Below, piece after piece: positions 44,211 through 54,094 of a DNA stretch of 64,000 nt. Both the position numbers and the translations under genes were made by a program. The stretch spans positions 125,712,943 to 125,776,942 of the forward strand of contig NC_088791.1 in the NCBI RefSeq assembly GCF_011386835.1, in the 5' to 3' direction. Position 1 is the first letter of the stretch. The number at the start of each line of letters is the position of its first letter. This stretch comes from Chrysemys picta bellii. Its lineage: Eukaryota; Chordata; Testudines; Emydidae. Below the pieces are notes generated by a model, which had not been told where the DNA came from, did no database searches, and saw only the letters and a program-made list of their open reading frames with translations.

Positions 44211-44252
44211 AATCAGAGGGGTAGTCTTAAAGGTGCCACAGGACCCTCTGTT
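44211..44252 (+). mobile_element. 42-bp remnant of the fold-back element, with TSD
   Basis: It consists of the family head (AATCAGAGGGGTAG) joined directly to the tail (TCTTAAAGGTGCCACAGGAC, then CCTCTGTT). A perfect 12-bp TSD AATGTTTATAAG flanks it (44199-44210, 44253-44264). The whole hairpin body is missing. Confidence 0.85.
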
Positions 44253-44264
44253 AATGTTTATAAG

Positions 44265-47025
44265 AGAAAATGACTATTTCATCTTTTGATTGATTCCATT
44301 TTTGTGAGAAACCCTAAGACAACACTGTGATGAGATCAGGTAAGACAAGGACAACTATGGGAGAAATTACCCCAAAGTTGGGGTTAATAGGATTGGTCCA
44401 AGTGACAGACAAACGTATCTATGCAATATCTATGTCTACTGATCCCAGGAACTTTCCAAACAGAGAGAATGCCTATCAGAAGCTCTTCTTAATGGAACAA
44501 TAAGCCCTACTTGAACTCAGATTCATTTTCCTTAGCAAAGTACCATGCTATTGCCTACAGTAGGGATAGCCTGATTTTCTAGAGTCTCTAATGGTTTAAG
44601 CTTTATCCCTTTTTATTCTATAAATCACGTGTGGGATTCACACCCCATCATAAATGGTTCAGTAACTAAATTTACTCTGTTGACTTTGTCAGCAAATTTG
44701 AAAATCATAGTTTTATTGCATTTTTTAAAATTTCTCTCAAGAACCCTTTCCTTTTCCTATGTGCATCTAAAACATTTGGTGAAACATCCAGTAGTTTCTG
44801 AAATATAATAAAGCCTTTACACAAAGCTCCACACTTCTCTGGGGTATTGCATTCCCTAATTTAAAAAAAATCAAAAAGCACTCATTTCATAAATCTTATC
44901 CATATATAAATTTTGAGATAATTGTCTATAACAACATAACTGCAGGCAAATGGACAGTCGCACCAGCCTATGCTGAATCACAAGTGAAGATGCAAACATG
45001 CCTATCTTCAAAGCTAGACCAATATAGATAGATTATTAGTGTGGCAGTAACAGGCAATGGGAATACTCCATCAATAGTGAAGGAAAAGACATCTCATCTC
45101 AAAATGATGATGTCCAAGAAGCCAAGAAAAGAGAAAATACACGGAATGATCATCCTTCCTAAACTTGTCAGCCAAAAAACATGGAAACAAAATTCCCAGG
45201 AAATTTATAAACAGTTACCATTTTCTTAAAAATGAAACATTTTAAACACTATTCTAAATTCCAAGAATGGGAGTATTGTAATGCATCAAAATAGTGGGAT
45301 TTTCAACATTTAGGACAGCAGAGAGATAGGATATCTGTCACTAAGGCTGGTATTCTGGGATCTTTCACAAGCATTAGTTCACTTTGAAAATTTGTCATTT
45401 GGCTTGTTTCTGAAAATCATTTGTAGTCATGCCTGCATTCGCACAATGAATAGCCCGGCATCAGAGTTTTGTTTCCTGGCTATTAATTGTAATACACTAT
45501 GTAGACAGTTTAATGTTCCTATAGTCATATGCCTCTATTTGGCAGAGTATCAAAGTAATACATTAAAATGATTAAAAGTAAAAATGACTTGCAGGGGCAG
45601 AGGAGACAGCATAAGTCACCCTGTAGTAGCTCAACACAATGCTTGCACAGGGGGGAATGCTCCCTTGGCCCCATGTAGCCTGTGGCCTGGCTAGGCCCCC
45701 TATGTGCCACTGAAGCAATGTGTAGAGACCAGAGCAGGGGGCAGAATTCCTCTGCTTCTCTCTAATATGTGGTCCTGAGTATGAAAATGTTTAACAACTC
45801 TTGCACTGGCATACATCAGATAATTCAGTGTAACATAGCCCAATGTTAACTGAAATTGACCTGGCACACTTAACACTTTTCATCCACGTTTGCCAAATGT
45901 ACTATTTTGTGAACAATGGGAATGTGCAGCAGTAGGCAATTAGTTACACAACACAAAATAAATATTTTGTTCAGGACTGGAATTAGCACATTCTGGTTCC
46001 AAATAGATTGGAGTGAAGTAAAGAAAAGTACAATCAAAGTAAATACAAGCAAAGACGGCACTTCCCCCCCTTTTATGTCCATTTCAAATGAGTTCTGGCA
46101 ACATCATATTGTAAGAGTGGGCAGTAAGTATTATCGTATTCTTCTGCCAGCAAATTCCTTTTGTTTTGCCAGAGAAACAGATTGTAATTGATAGGTGAGA
46201 AAAGTGATCTTTGTAACCATTATACATCTGAGTAATTACATTTTCTGCTGATACTTAATTTAGTAGTTCAGTGGTTACCAAGCCAACACAATGCATACTA
46301 ATTATATACCTGCAATTTCCTTTTAACTAATGGGGAGTCTTACCCTTTGGGCTTCTAAAGACAAGCTGAGGTGAAGCCAGCAAGTGAGCCATAGCAACGT
46401 CGAGATGAAATATGATTCTTTAACAGCCAAAGCTTATACTACATCTGCTTCTATGCTCTGAATAACACACAAACGGATGCACACAAGAACACGCTATGGG
46501 GTACACAAACCACAAACATCAAATTATGGAAGATAGAAATGAAAAAGACCTTTGGGGTCATTATTTATCCACTGCCCTGCAAGGGCAAGATTATCATTCC
46601 CCACAGTGTAGTGGTGTGTCCAGTCTGGTTTTCAATTTCTTAGATGATGAGACATTTCCTTTGAGAACTAATTCTGTGGTCTGCGAGGTTTCGCTGCTGG
46701 AAGTTTTTCTGATAGTCTAAAATCAAATCAAGATTTGATGTAAACTTTTTATCTTGCCACTTATTTGGCCTGATGTTTGCAACTTGGTACACATTTTGTC
46801 GAGTATTTATTTGTATTGATATAGACTCTTGGGTGAGAAATCAATTACGCAGGGCCAAATCCAGCTTCTCTTACTCACCTGTGTAATCCAAAGAAATTCA
46901 GTAGAGGATTACTCAGAATACTAAGGCAAGCAGTATTTGGCCTCAAGCCAAAAAATGCACTAATCTAGGCTCATAAAGCTACATCTCTAAATATTTATGG
47001 CCCCCATTAGTATAGTATCATATAG
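44265..47025. other. Non-genic AT-rich DNA, nothing identified
   Basis: Unique-looking sequence without recognised repeats or genes. Short frames (61-91 aa) have no motif. Positions 45890-46330 are complex AT-rich sequence with several TAATTA-like words, but nothing more can be said. Confidence 0.45.
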
Positions 47026-47029
47026 TATA

Positions 47030-47362
47030 GTGGTATTATCCCCATTTACAGAAGGGGAACTAAAGCACAGACAGATCAGGTGACCTGCCAACGGTCACAC
47101 AGAGAACCTGCAGTGCAACAGGGAACTGAACCTACATCTCCCAATTCCCAGGCTAGTGCCCTAACCTAGGGCCGGATTTACACCTTATGCACCTCTAGGC
47201 ACAGCATCTTCAGTGCCCCCTTTGCCTACCACTGACCTTCATATTTTCCATAAAAATGAAACTTTTAACCCACTTTTAAGCGCCCCTATAATACGGGTGC
47301 CCCTAGGCACATGCCTACTGTGCCTAACTGAAATCCAGCCCTCCCCTAACCACAGGACCATT
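47030..47362 (-). repeat. MIR-like SINE split by a hAT insertion
   Basis: In complement: the tail CCCCATTTACAGAAGGGGAA, then AGGTGACCTGCCAACGGTC, ACAGGGAACTGAACC and GCTAGTGCCCTAACC. After the hAT the MIR head resumes as CCCTAACCACAGGACCA. The order matches a reverse-oriented MIR. Confidence 0.8.
47167..47343. mobile_element. 177-bp hAT MITE nested in MIR
   Basis: The ends TAGGGCCGGATTT and AAATCCAGCCCTC are inverted. The TSD CCCTAACC is perfect (47159-47166, 47344-47351). Inner CTCTAGGCACA and GCCCCTAGGCACATG echo each other. Confidence 0.92.
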
Positions 47363-47364
47363 GT

Positions 47365-48875
47365 GCCTATACTGACAAAGCACTGGCCCACAGTGTCTTC
47401 ACTGATATAGATCTAAAAGACTATAAGTCTTAAGAGGAGGTATTGTGATTTTTTTTCTTAAACTGTATTATGCTTGCGAAAGGTGCTGGGCTATCAGCAC
47501 CAGAGACTGAAATGACATTACAATATGAGAAACAGGTCCCTGCTCTGCTAATTCCCAGGGAGCCTCAGCCCTCACCTGAAAGGGCCACTAATGCTACAGG
47601 ATAGGTCAGTGTTTGTGCCTATTCAGCCCTTGGCTTATCTGTCAATTGTGCAGTGAACAGGACACTAATCCACTAGGGAGTGAAACTAGCAACTGGGTTC
47701 ACATAGGCCAATGAACAGCCATGCAGGTCACTTTTTGGTTTTAGTCGAACTGGTGACCAAGAGGTGAATATCCATGGTTGTATGCATAGTTAAAACTGAG
47801 TGAATAATAGGAAGACTTCATTTAGGACATCTGTGAAATCACTGTTTGATCTGACCAACTTTGTTCCTATTTTATTAAAGGGGATAGACATTGGTCTTTA
47901 ACTAGAATATTTGAACATTTTGACTGTGTAGCAGGATATTTTACTGTTCAACACTGCAGAGATCAAATTAAAATTTCTTCCATTTTGAGAGAGATTACAA
48001 ATTCCAACCGTGTCCCCCATTTTAAGTTTAGGGGACTCTTTCGATTCAGTAGAATCTTTCAAAAACATAACTAAACATTGGCACAACTATTCCACATCTA
48101 TGATTAATTATGTTATCTTCATTCAAAAGGGAATGTTATGTACCAATTTTAGAAAAAACAGATCATTATGCTATACTAGTATAGACAATGGATATTTTCT
48201 GGTAGTTTTGTACTCAAGTACTACATTCTGTTAAAAATAAAAGTTAGCTACCCATATGCTTCTTTTATATGGTCTTTTTTTTAAAAAAACAGCTACAACA
48301 ATAGCTGGTATATATTTGTTTGTTTTTTTTAAAGTGTCAGCCGTACCTTCATGGCAACTACAGTCATAAGATTTTTTTATGCTATATATCTGAAAGTAGG
48401 TCCAAGTACTCTTCCTGCACTCAATTTGTGAAATCTGAGGCATAATGCAAGCTCATTAAGTATGTTTTCAAAGTAATTATTCTTGAAACAGATTTGCATT
48501 TCTATTTAATTAAATGTGACAGGCTTCTCCTGATAGTAAGTTTCAGGTAATTTATGAAGGGAAGCAGACTTGAGACTTTATTGTGTACTAAAGTCAAGGG
48601 AGATTAGGAGCTAGAGAGAACATTCTCTTGCAATAGTGTTATATTGTACTGCTGATTATACTTGACAGATTTCATTGTTTTCCTCAGCTGGCAGTAAGGC
48701 CCAAAGCCAAAATTTTCAGGCTTGGTTGTCTAAAGTTAGTCAGCTAAATGCACGTGCAAGTTTGCAAGATGCTCAGCACTTCTTTTCAAAATTGGCAACT
48801 GACTTTGGGTGACTCAGAATGCTTTCTGTTACAATACATCGTTTCCCAATAGGGGGAGCTATACTAGATTATGTA
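47365..48875. other. Non-genic AT-rich DNA
   Basis: No gene or repeat recognised. Scattered T/A runs (48270-48330). Confidence 0.45.
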
Positions 48876-48878
48876 TAC

Positions 48879-49305
48879 TGTGACAGACCCAGACCAGTAG
48901 GGTACAGGAGTCTGGTAGAGGGCAAATATACTGGTCACTGGATAAGTAGTTTTCTGTTCCCTGAGTGACCAGAGCAGGGGCTGCACTAGAGTAATCAGGA
49001 ACCTGCTAGAACCAGTTAAGGCAGGCAGGCTAATTAGAACACCTGGAGCCAATTAAGAAGAAGCTGCTAGAATCAATTAAGGCAGGCTAATCAGGGCACC
49101 TGGGTTTTAAAAGGAGCTCACTTCAGTTTGTGGTGTGAGTGTGTGAGGAGCTGGGAGCAAGAGGCGCAAGGAGCTGAGAGGGTGTGCTGGTGGAGGACTG
49201 AGGAGTACAAGCGTTATCAGACACCAGGAGGAAGGTTCTGTGGTGAGAATAAGGAAGGTGTGGAGGAGGCCATGGGGAAGTAGTCCAGGGAGTTGTAGTT
49301 GTCAT
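48879..49305 (+). mobile_element. LTR fragment (TGTGACAGACCCAGACC start)
   Basis: Starts TGTGACAGACCCAGACCAG. It has repeated GGCAGGCAGGCTAATTAGAA and GGCAGGCTAATCAGGGCACC phrases and a TATA-like TTTTAAAAGGAGCTC near 49105. The 3' half with polyadenylation signal and CA end is missing. It abuts the old CR1 at about 49309. Confidence 0.6.
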
Positions 49306-49461
49306 GTAGTCTTGATTTAAAAAAAAATGACCAATTGAGTATCCACCACAGCTGTTAGTAAGGTGTTCCAATGGTTGGTTAATTACTCACTGCTAAAAAT
49401 ATGCACCTTGTTTTTAGACTAAATTTTTCTAGCTTCAGCTTCTAGCCATTAGATCTGTTAT

Positions 49462-50745
49462 TGGAGTTGGGTGATTTGGGGGGCTGGGAGACTAATAGTT
49501 TATTCATTGAAAAATAAGTTTTGGGTTGACCAAAACTATTTGAGAATTTGGGTGAATAGCTTTGGCTAAAAAAAGAAACTTTTGAAAAAGTCAAAATGGT
49601 TTGTTTCAACATTTTCAAAATGTTTTAAAAATGCTTAGTTTTGAAATTTAGCTAAATTTATTTTAAAGAATAAAAACATATGTAACCCCTTTGGGGTTTA
49701 GAGAGCATGGCCCTTTAAATCTTTTTCCTAAGGGGGAGAGTAAGAAAAAAGGAGGGAAACTCCAGGGGGCAGTGCTGGACCTCCAGGGAGAGGCAGCCTG
49801 CAGGCCCTGGAAAAGTGAAGCAGCAGAGAACCTGCCTGAAGCCTGAGAAGGACAGGGCCGATTGCGGACACCCCAGGACAGGAGCCAGGAGGAGCACTGT
49901 GCCAGGGAGGAATCACCCGAGACGGACAGGCCGGAGCTGGACCCGTATCACTGCTGCCCAGAGCTGCATGGGGCTGTGAGTACTGAGGCTTGGGACTCTG
50001 CATTGGGATCAAGGAGGGAGGCTGAGGCTAGTTAAGTGGGGAGGTGGTCGCTCTGTGTGGCTTTGCAGAGAGCGGCAGAAGAGGGCACCGGAGGGGTTTG
50101 TTGGGGGAGAGTTCACTGGCGCCGAAGACAACCAGGCGCACCCAAGACTCACCACTGGACTGGAACTTTGCTCAGGACTCCTGAACACTGTGTGCAGACA
50201 CATTGCTCAGTGTCTGCCCTTCCAGACTGTGCTACCACTGGGCCTGTGGGGCCTTGGCTTGGATGCAGCCCTGTCTTACTGCTCCCCCTATATTTCCCCT
50301 TGTTGTGTTTTTCCTCTCATCCCTCTGTAAATAAATATTTCCCTTGTTATATCCACTGTACTTTTCCTGTGGGTGTGTGTGTTCACTGTGGGGGGTTTGG
50401 AACAGGTGCCCCTGGGATGGAAGGGATTTCTCCTGCTGCATTCCTGCACATGCCTTCTCTTGGCCAGAGCTGCCTGCAGAGCAGACTCCATCTTGGCCAC
50501 GAGGGCGCTAAAGTTACACACACAACATATAAAAGGGTAAAACAAATCCAAAAATGAAGCTAAACCAAATAAAAATATAATTTCAGGTGAAATAAAACAT
50601 TTTGTTTGACCCAAAAATTAAAGTTTTGAGTTTTTGTTGTGCTGAAACATCCCTCCCAAAAAAGTTTCAATTTCAGGAAAGAAATGTTTTTGAACTTTTT
50701 GGTTCGGCCACTGAATCAAAAAAATAAATTCTTCATTCAGCTCTA
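49462..50745. mobile_element. AT-rich hAT-like element split by a solo LTR
   Basis: The left end TGGAGTTGGGTGA and right end TCATTCAGCTCTA are inverted. The flanks TCTGTTAT (49454-49461) and ATTGTTAT (50746-50753) match at 6 of 8. Left and right halves share AAAATGTTTT, GTTTCAAC and TTTTTGAA phrases in inverted order. Without the LTR it would be about 440 bp. Confidence 0.7.
49681..50524 (+). mobile_element. Solo LTR, 844 bp, TSD ACATA
   Basis: TGTAACCCCTTTGG starts it and AAGTTACACACACA ends it, giving TG...CA with short inverted TGTAAC/GTTACA. The 5-bp TSD ACATA is perfect (49676-49680, 50525-50529). A polyadenylation signal lies in TAAATAAATATTTCCC at about 50328. No internal region remains. 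The 173-aa and smaller frames are chance. Confidence 0.85.
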
Positions 50746-50766
50746 ATTGTTATACCTTTGTCTGGT

Positions 50767-51050
50767 AGGGTTACCAAGTGTCCGGTTTTCAACTGGAATA
50801 CCCGGTCAAAAAGGGGCCGTTCAAAGTCCAGTTAGCGGCGCAAGCAAGCTCCATGCCTGGCTCCACATGACTCCCGGGAAGCTGCCGGCATGTCCCTCCA
50901 GCTCCGAGGTTTAGGGGTGGCCACAGGGGCTCCATGCACTGCCCCCAGCCTGAGCGCTGGCTCTGCAGCTCCCATTGGCTGGAAACCGGACTTGTCTTAC
51001 CTAGAACAAAGCGTCCCCACCAAAGGAGGACCCGATCTTAATGTGTAACC
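50767..51050. mobile_element. TIR element inserted in CR1
   Basis: Left GGGTTACCAAGTGTCCGG, right ATGTGTAACC; inner CCGGTTTTCAACTGG and CTGGAAACCGGACTTG are complementary. The host CR1 continues on both sides (GTCTGGTA, then TTGAAAGCTC). The TSD is not clear. Probably hAT. Confidence 0.6.
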
Positions 51051-51079
51051 TTAGTTGAAAGCTCTCCACTGAGAGACAT

Positions 51080-51527
51080 ACGACAAGATTGTAACTGACA
51101 TAACCATTGTTTCCAGCTTGTGTTCTGCTTCTTGTTTTGTTTTTCCCTTTCTTTTCCTTTTTGAATAAAATAGTCAGTTAATAACTATGATTATTTTGTT
51201 TGTCTTTAATCAGTGTCCCTGAGGCATGACAAGAACCCCATGAGACCAAAATAGTGGGAATCCCACCCCTGAATTGGCATTGAGAGACAATTAAGATTTA
51301 GCCTACCATTTCTTGTTTCTCTAGACTATAGGTTTCTTTTAGTATTTTGGAGATAAAAATTACTTGATACTCAACAAGTTAAATCATCCCTTTGTACCCC
51401 ACACTAGTATGAGCGAAGAAGTTAACCAGAGTTAATTTGTTATTTACAAGGTGGGAGATGAGAATCAAGAGCACTCTTCTTTATCATTTTCGAGTTTCAT
51501 TATGTGACAAACTATGTACCTTTTATT

Positions 51528-51573
<46 letters not shown>

Positions 51574-52784
51574 TTGTGAAATCCAAGGAAAGTTTGTTTG
51601 TTTTTTTTCTTGAAAGTTATCAAAAATCCAGGATTGGAATAATGGGTTGCTTTGGCTTATTTGGCTGCATCAAATATACTGGCAGAGCTGCGTGTCCATG
51701 ATTACCGGTGTGTTCAGTATAAGCTAATGTAATTACTACTTTTTCAGAAAATCTATATTAATTCACATTATTTAAAAAAGTTATTTTAGTAGCTTGTCAT
51801 AAAACAGATGAGACACAATGGAGAAGAGAATGAGACCCACCAGACACAATATAAAACCAAATGAGACACAGCTGAGAAATACGAGACAGTCTAAAGATAC
51901 AAACAAAAGGTATTATAAATGAGACTAATGATCAGTAGGAATCAGAGTAATGCAAGATGAGGAGGAGTAAAAACTGGGAGACAAGAAAATTATATTTATT
52001 AGAATTCATGTCTTTTGTCTATTTTAACCATGCATTTTAGGGATGGGTTTATCAGAAATGTGAAGATACATTTCTAAATTGTGACATTTTGCGTTATGTG
52101 GTACTTTCTAACCTACAGTTGCACCTTACCCTCTCTCTCCCCAAAAGGGTTTCCTAGATTTGAGTTTTCTCCTTTTACTCCTCTGCCTTCCAGATATGAT
52201 GAGCTAAACATGGCTTCCTCTAGAGCCCAGAAGTGCTCCTTTCCTTAGAGTCTGAGTGTAGTGAGGCAAATACATTAAAGTGAACATTGCAGTGCAGAAG
52301 GGAATCCCTCCAGCTTGTGAAATGAGTGTGTCATCTCTTCAGTGTTTCTAAGCAGGCCAGGGAATATTGTTAAACTGTTAGGCCTCAGTCTTCCAACTGG
52401 CTCCGCACAAGCAGACCACTGAGTCCACGTGGAGCCCCTCTGAAATCAAACGGGCTGCCCACAAGTCCAGAAATCCACCTACACCTGCAATCCAAGAGTT
52501 GGGACCTTACGGTGCTGGCTGTCCACGGAAAAGTCATTCCTATGTCTGTACCTGCAGTTGATGCTGTAGTATAGTCCCAGCCCATTGTCAATGAGGTTAG
52601 CTGAGGATGTTTGAGCTTCCTTGAAGTACTGATCCCTCCATATTTCCTTTGACATGAGACTTTATTACACATACAATTGTGATTAAGGTACAGTGGCAGA
52701 AACCATTGTAGAGTAGGAGTCTCCTTTTGTCTCCCATTGACCTTGAATTTCACAATACCACATGAACATGTCTTATTGCAAGAT
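51080..52784. other. Non-genic DNA with a long (TA)n tract
   Basis: The (TA)n tract at 51528-51572 is self-complementary around its centre. Positions 51780-51960 are rich in GAGAC words (GATGAGACACAATGGAG, AATGAGACACAGCTGAG). The 122-aa minus frame at 52385-52753 has no recognised domain. Confidence 0.5.
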
Positions 52785-52985
52785 GATATGGTCTAGTGGA
52801 TAGAGCATGGGATTGGGAGATCTGGGTTTTATTCCTGCCGCTGGCCTGCTAGCTGATCTTGGGCAACTCACTTTACCTTAGTTTCCCATCTGTAAAATGG
52901 GGATAATGATACTAACTTCCTTTGTAAAGTGCTTTAAGATCTACTGCCAAGAAGTACTAAATAAGAACTAGGTACTTATTTAGAT
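52785..52985 (+). repeat. MIR-like SINE, near complete
   Basis: TGGTCTAGTGGATAGAGCAT (tRNA-derived head), CTGGGTTTTATTCCTGCC, then CTTGGGCAACTCACTTTACC, CATCTGTAAAATGGGGATA and TTGTAAAGTGCTTTAAGAT, in the expected order. The clearest MIR in the window. Confidence 0.85.
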
Positions 52986-53164
52986 CAAGAAGGGAGGCAT
53001 CCTTATCATGGTGGATTAAGGCAGCGCCTAGCTACAGCAGTGTTGGGAGAAGACCTACCAGAGGAAGAAATTGCTAAAAGTAACAATCCCCAGACACATG
53101 TTTGAGAAGGTTTGTGTTACTATCACCATTCCCCTCCTTCCCCCAAAATATAGTTTTATAGATT

Positions 53165-53230
53165 AAAGCATATGATCATCTAGTCTGACCTTTTGCATAA
53201 CACAAGCCAAAGAGTTAAACCTGATGATTA
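53165..53230 (-). mobile_element. CR1 3' scrap of the 58113 family
   Basis: ATGATCATCTAGTCTGACCT, then TTGCATAACACAAGCCA, matches the start of the 3' UTR at 58150-58195. Confidence 0.65.
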
Positions 53231-53234
53231 AAAA

Positions 53235-53605
53235 TATTTACAAGTAGAGTCTTTTTAATGCAGAAAAGAAATAGGGCCTATTCTGTTTTACACTAACAAA
53301 ACTCTTTTGACACTTGCCCCACCTTCTCCATTGACTTTAATACATTGATGTAGACATGGCAGCAAATGAGGACAAAGGGATAGATTTTAAGTGGCAGGTC
53401 ACAACTTTATTAAACTTATCACAGGGGGTGGGCACTACCCAACCTATCATCCATACTCTCACCTACCAGACCTTTTAACTTGTTCCAGTTCAGGGGTAAT
53501 AGAGATCCTACCATATAACCCATAACTCAGGGTAGACTCTCTTCAGCCTATGCCTAGGACTCAGCATCCTCCCATCCCCTCCTTCACTGCAAAGGGAACA
53601 GAGGA
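53235..53605. other. Non-genic DNA, nothing identified
   Basis: Unique-looking sequence without motif. Confidence 0.4.
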
Positions 53606-53609
53606 TACT

Positions 53610-53760
53610 AAAAGGTTGGTGGAATCTTCATCCATAGCGGTTTTTAAGGCCCGGCTTGACAGAGCCCTGGCTGGGATGATTTAGTTTGGGTTGGTCTTGC
53701 TTTGAGCAGGGGGTTGGACTAGATGACCTCCTGAGGTCCCTTCCAACCCTGATATTCTAT
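53610..53760 (+). mobile_element. CR1 3' end, plus strand
   Basis: GGTTTTTAAGGCCCGGCTTG through GGGTTGGACTAGATGACCTC to GATATTCTATG, with a single tail octamer. Same family as 43875-44059 but more diverged. The frame starting at 53686 is not a gene. Confidence 0.88.
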
Positions 53761-53969
53761 GGGAGAACCTTGGCCCACCACTGCCACAGGGACTTCCCCT
53801 CTCCCACATGCACAAAGCCCATTAGTAAAATCCCAAGTCTTTTACTTCTGGGAATCTTTCCTTTTATCCTCTGTACTACACTGGAAACCAGCCATAAATT
53901 GTGACGAGTTAACCTCCTTACCAAGTTCTATCACTAATTGTTAAATCCTATTCCTATTTAACTTAACTG

Positions 53970-54090
53970 CATGACCAGGATGCTGTGAGGAAGGCAAAAA
54001 ACTCCCCAGGCTTCTGCCAATTTGGCCCCTTTGGGAAGAAGAAATTTCTTCCTGCCCCCAAAACTGATGATTGATCAGACCCGCAGCATC
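53970..54090 (-). mobile_element. CR1 3'-UTR piece of the 58113 family
   Basis: GAGGAAGGCAAAAAACTCCC, then CAGGCTTCTGCCAATTTGG and TTTCTTCCTGCCCCCAAAA, parallel 58321-58388. It is probably part of the same decayed insertion as 53165, with DNA between. Confidence 0.6.
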
Positions 54091-54094
54091 CACA

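Larger units (their letters stand above)
49309..51075 (-). mobile_element. Old CR1 LINE fragment hosting three later insertions
   Basis: CR1 pieces at 49309-49461, 50746-50766 and 51051-about 51075 line up in order with 35236-35425. Shared phrases are TTCTAGCTTCAGCTTC, TTATACCTTTGTCTG and TTGAAAGCTCT. The gaps are filled by the AT-rich element (49462-50745, itself holding an LTR) and by a TIR element (50767-51050). No coding frame is left. Confidence 0.75.

Noticed and set aside
50036..50557. 173-aa plus frame
   Set aside because: It runs through the solo LTR at 49681-50524, crosses its polyadenylation site and ends beyond the LTR. No domain.
51504..51701. 65-aa frame starting across the (TA)n tract
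   Set aside because: Microsatellite translation, no motif.
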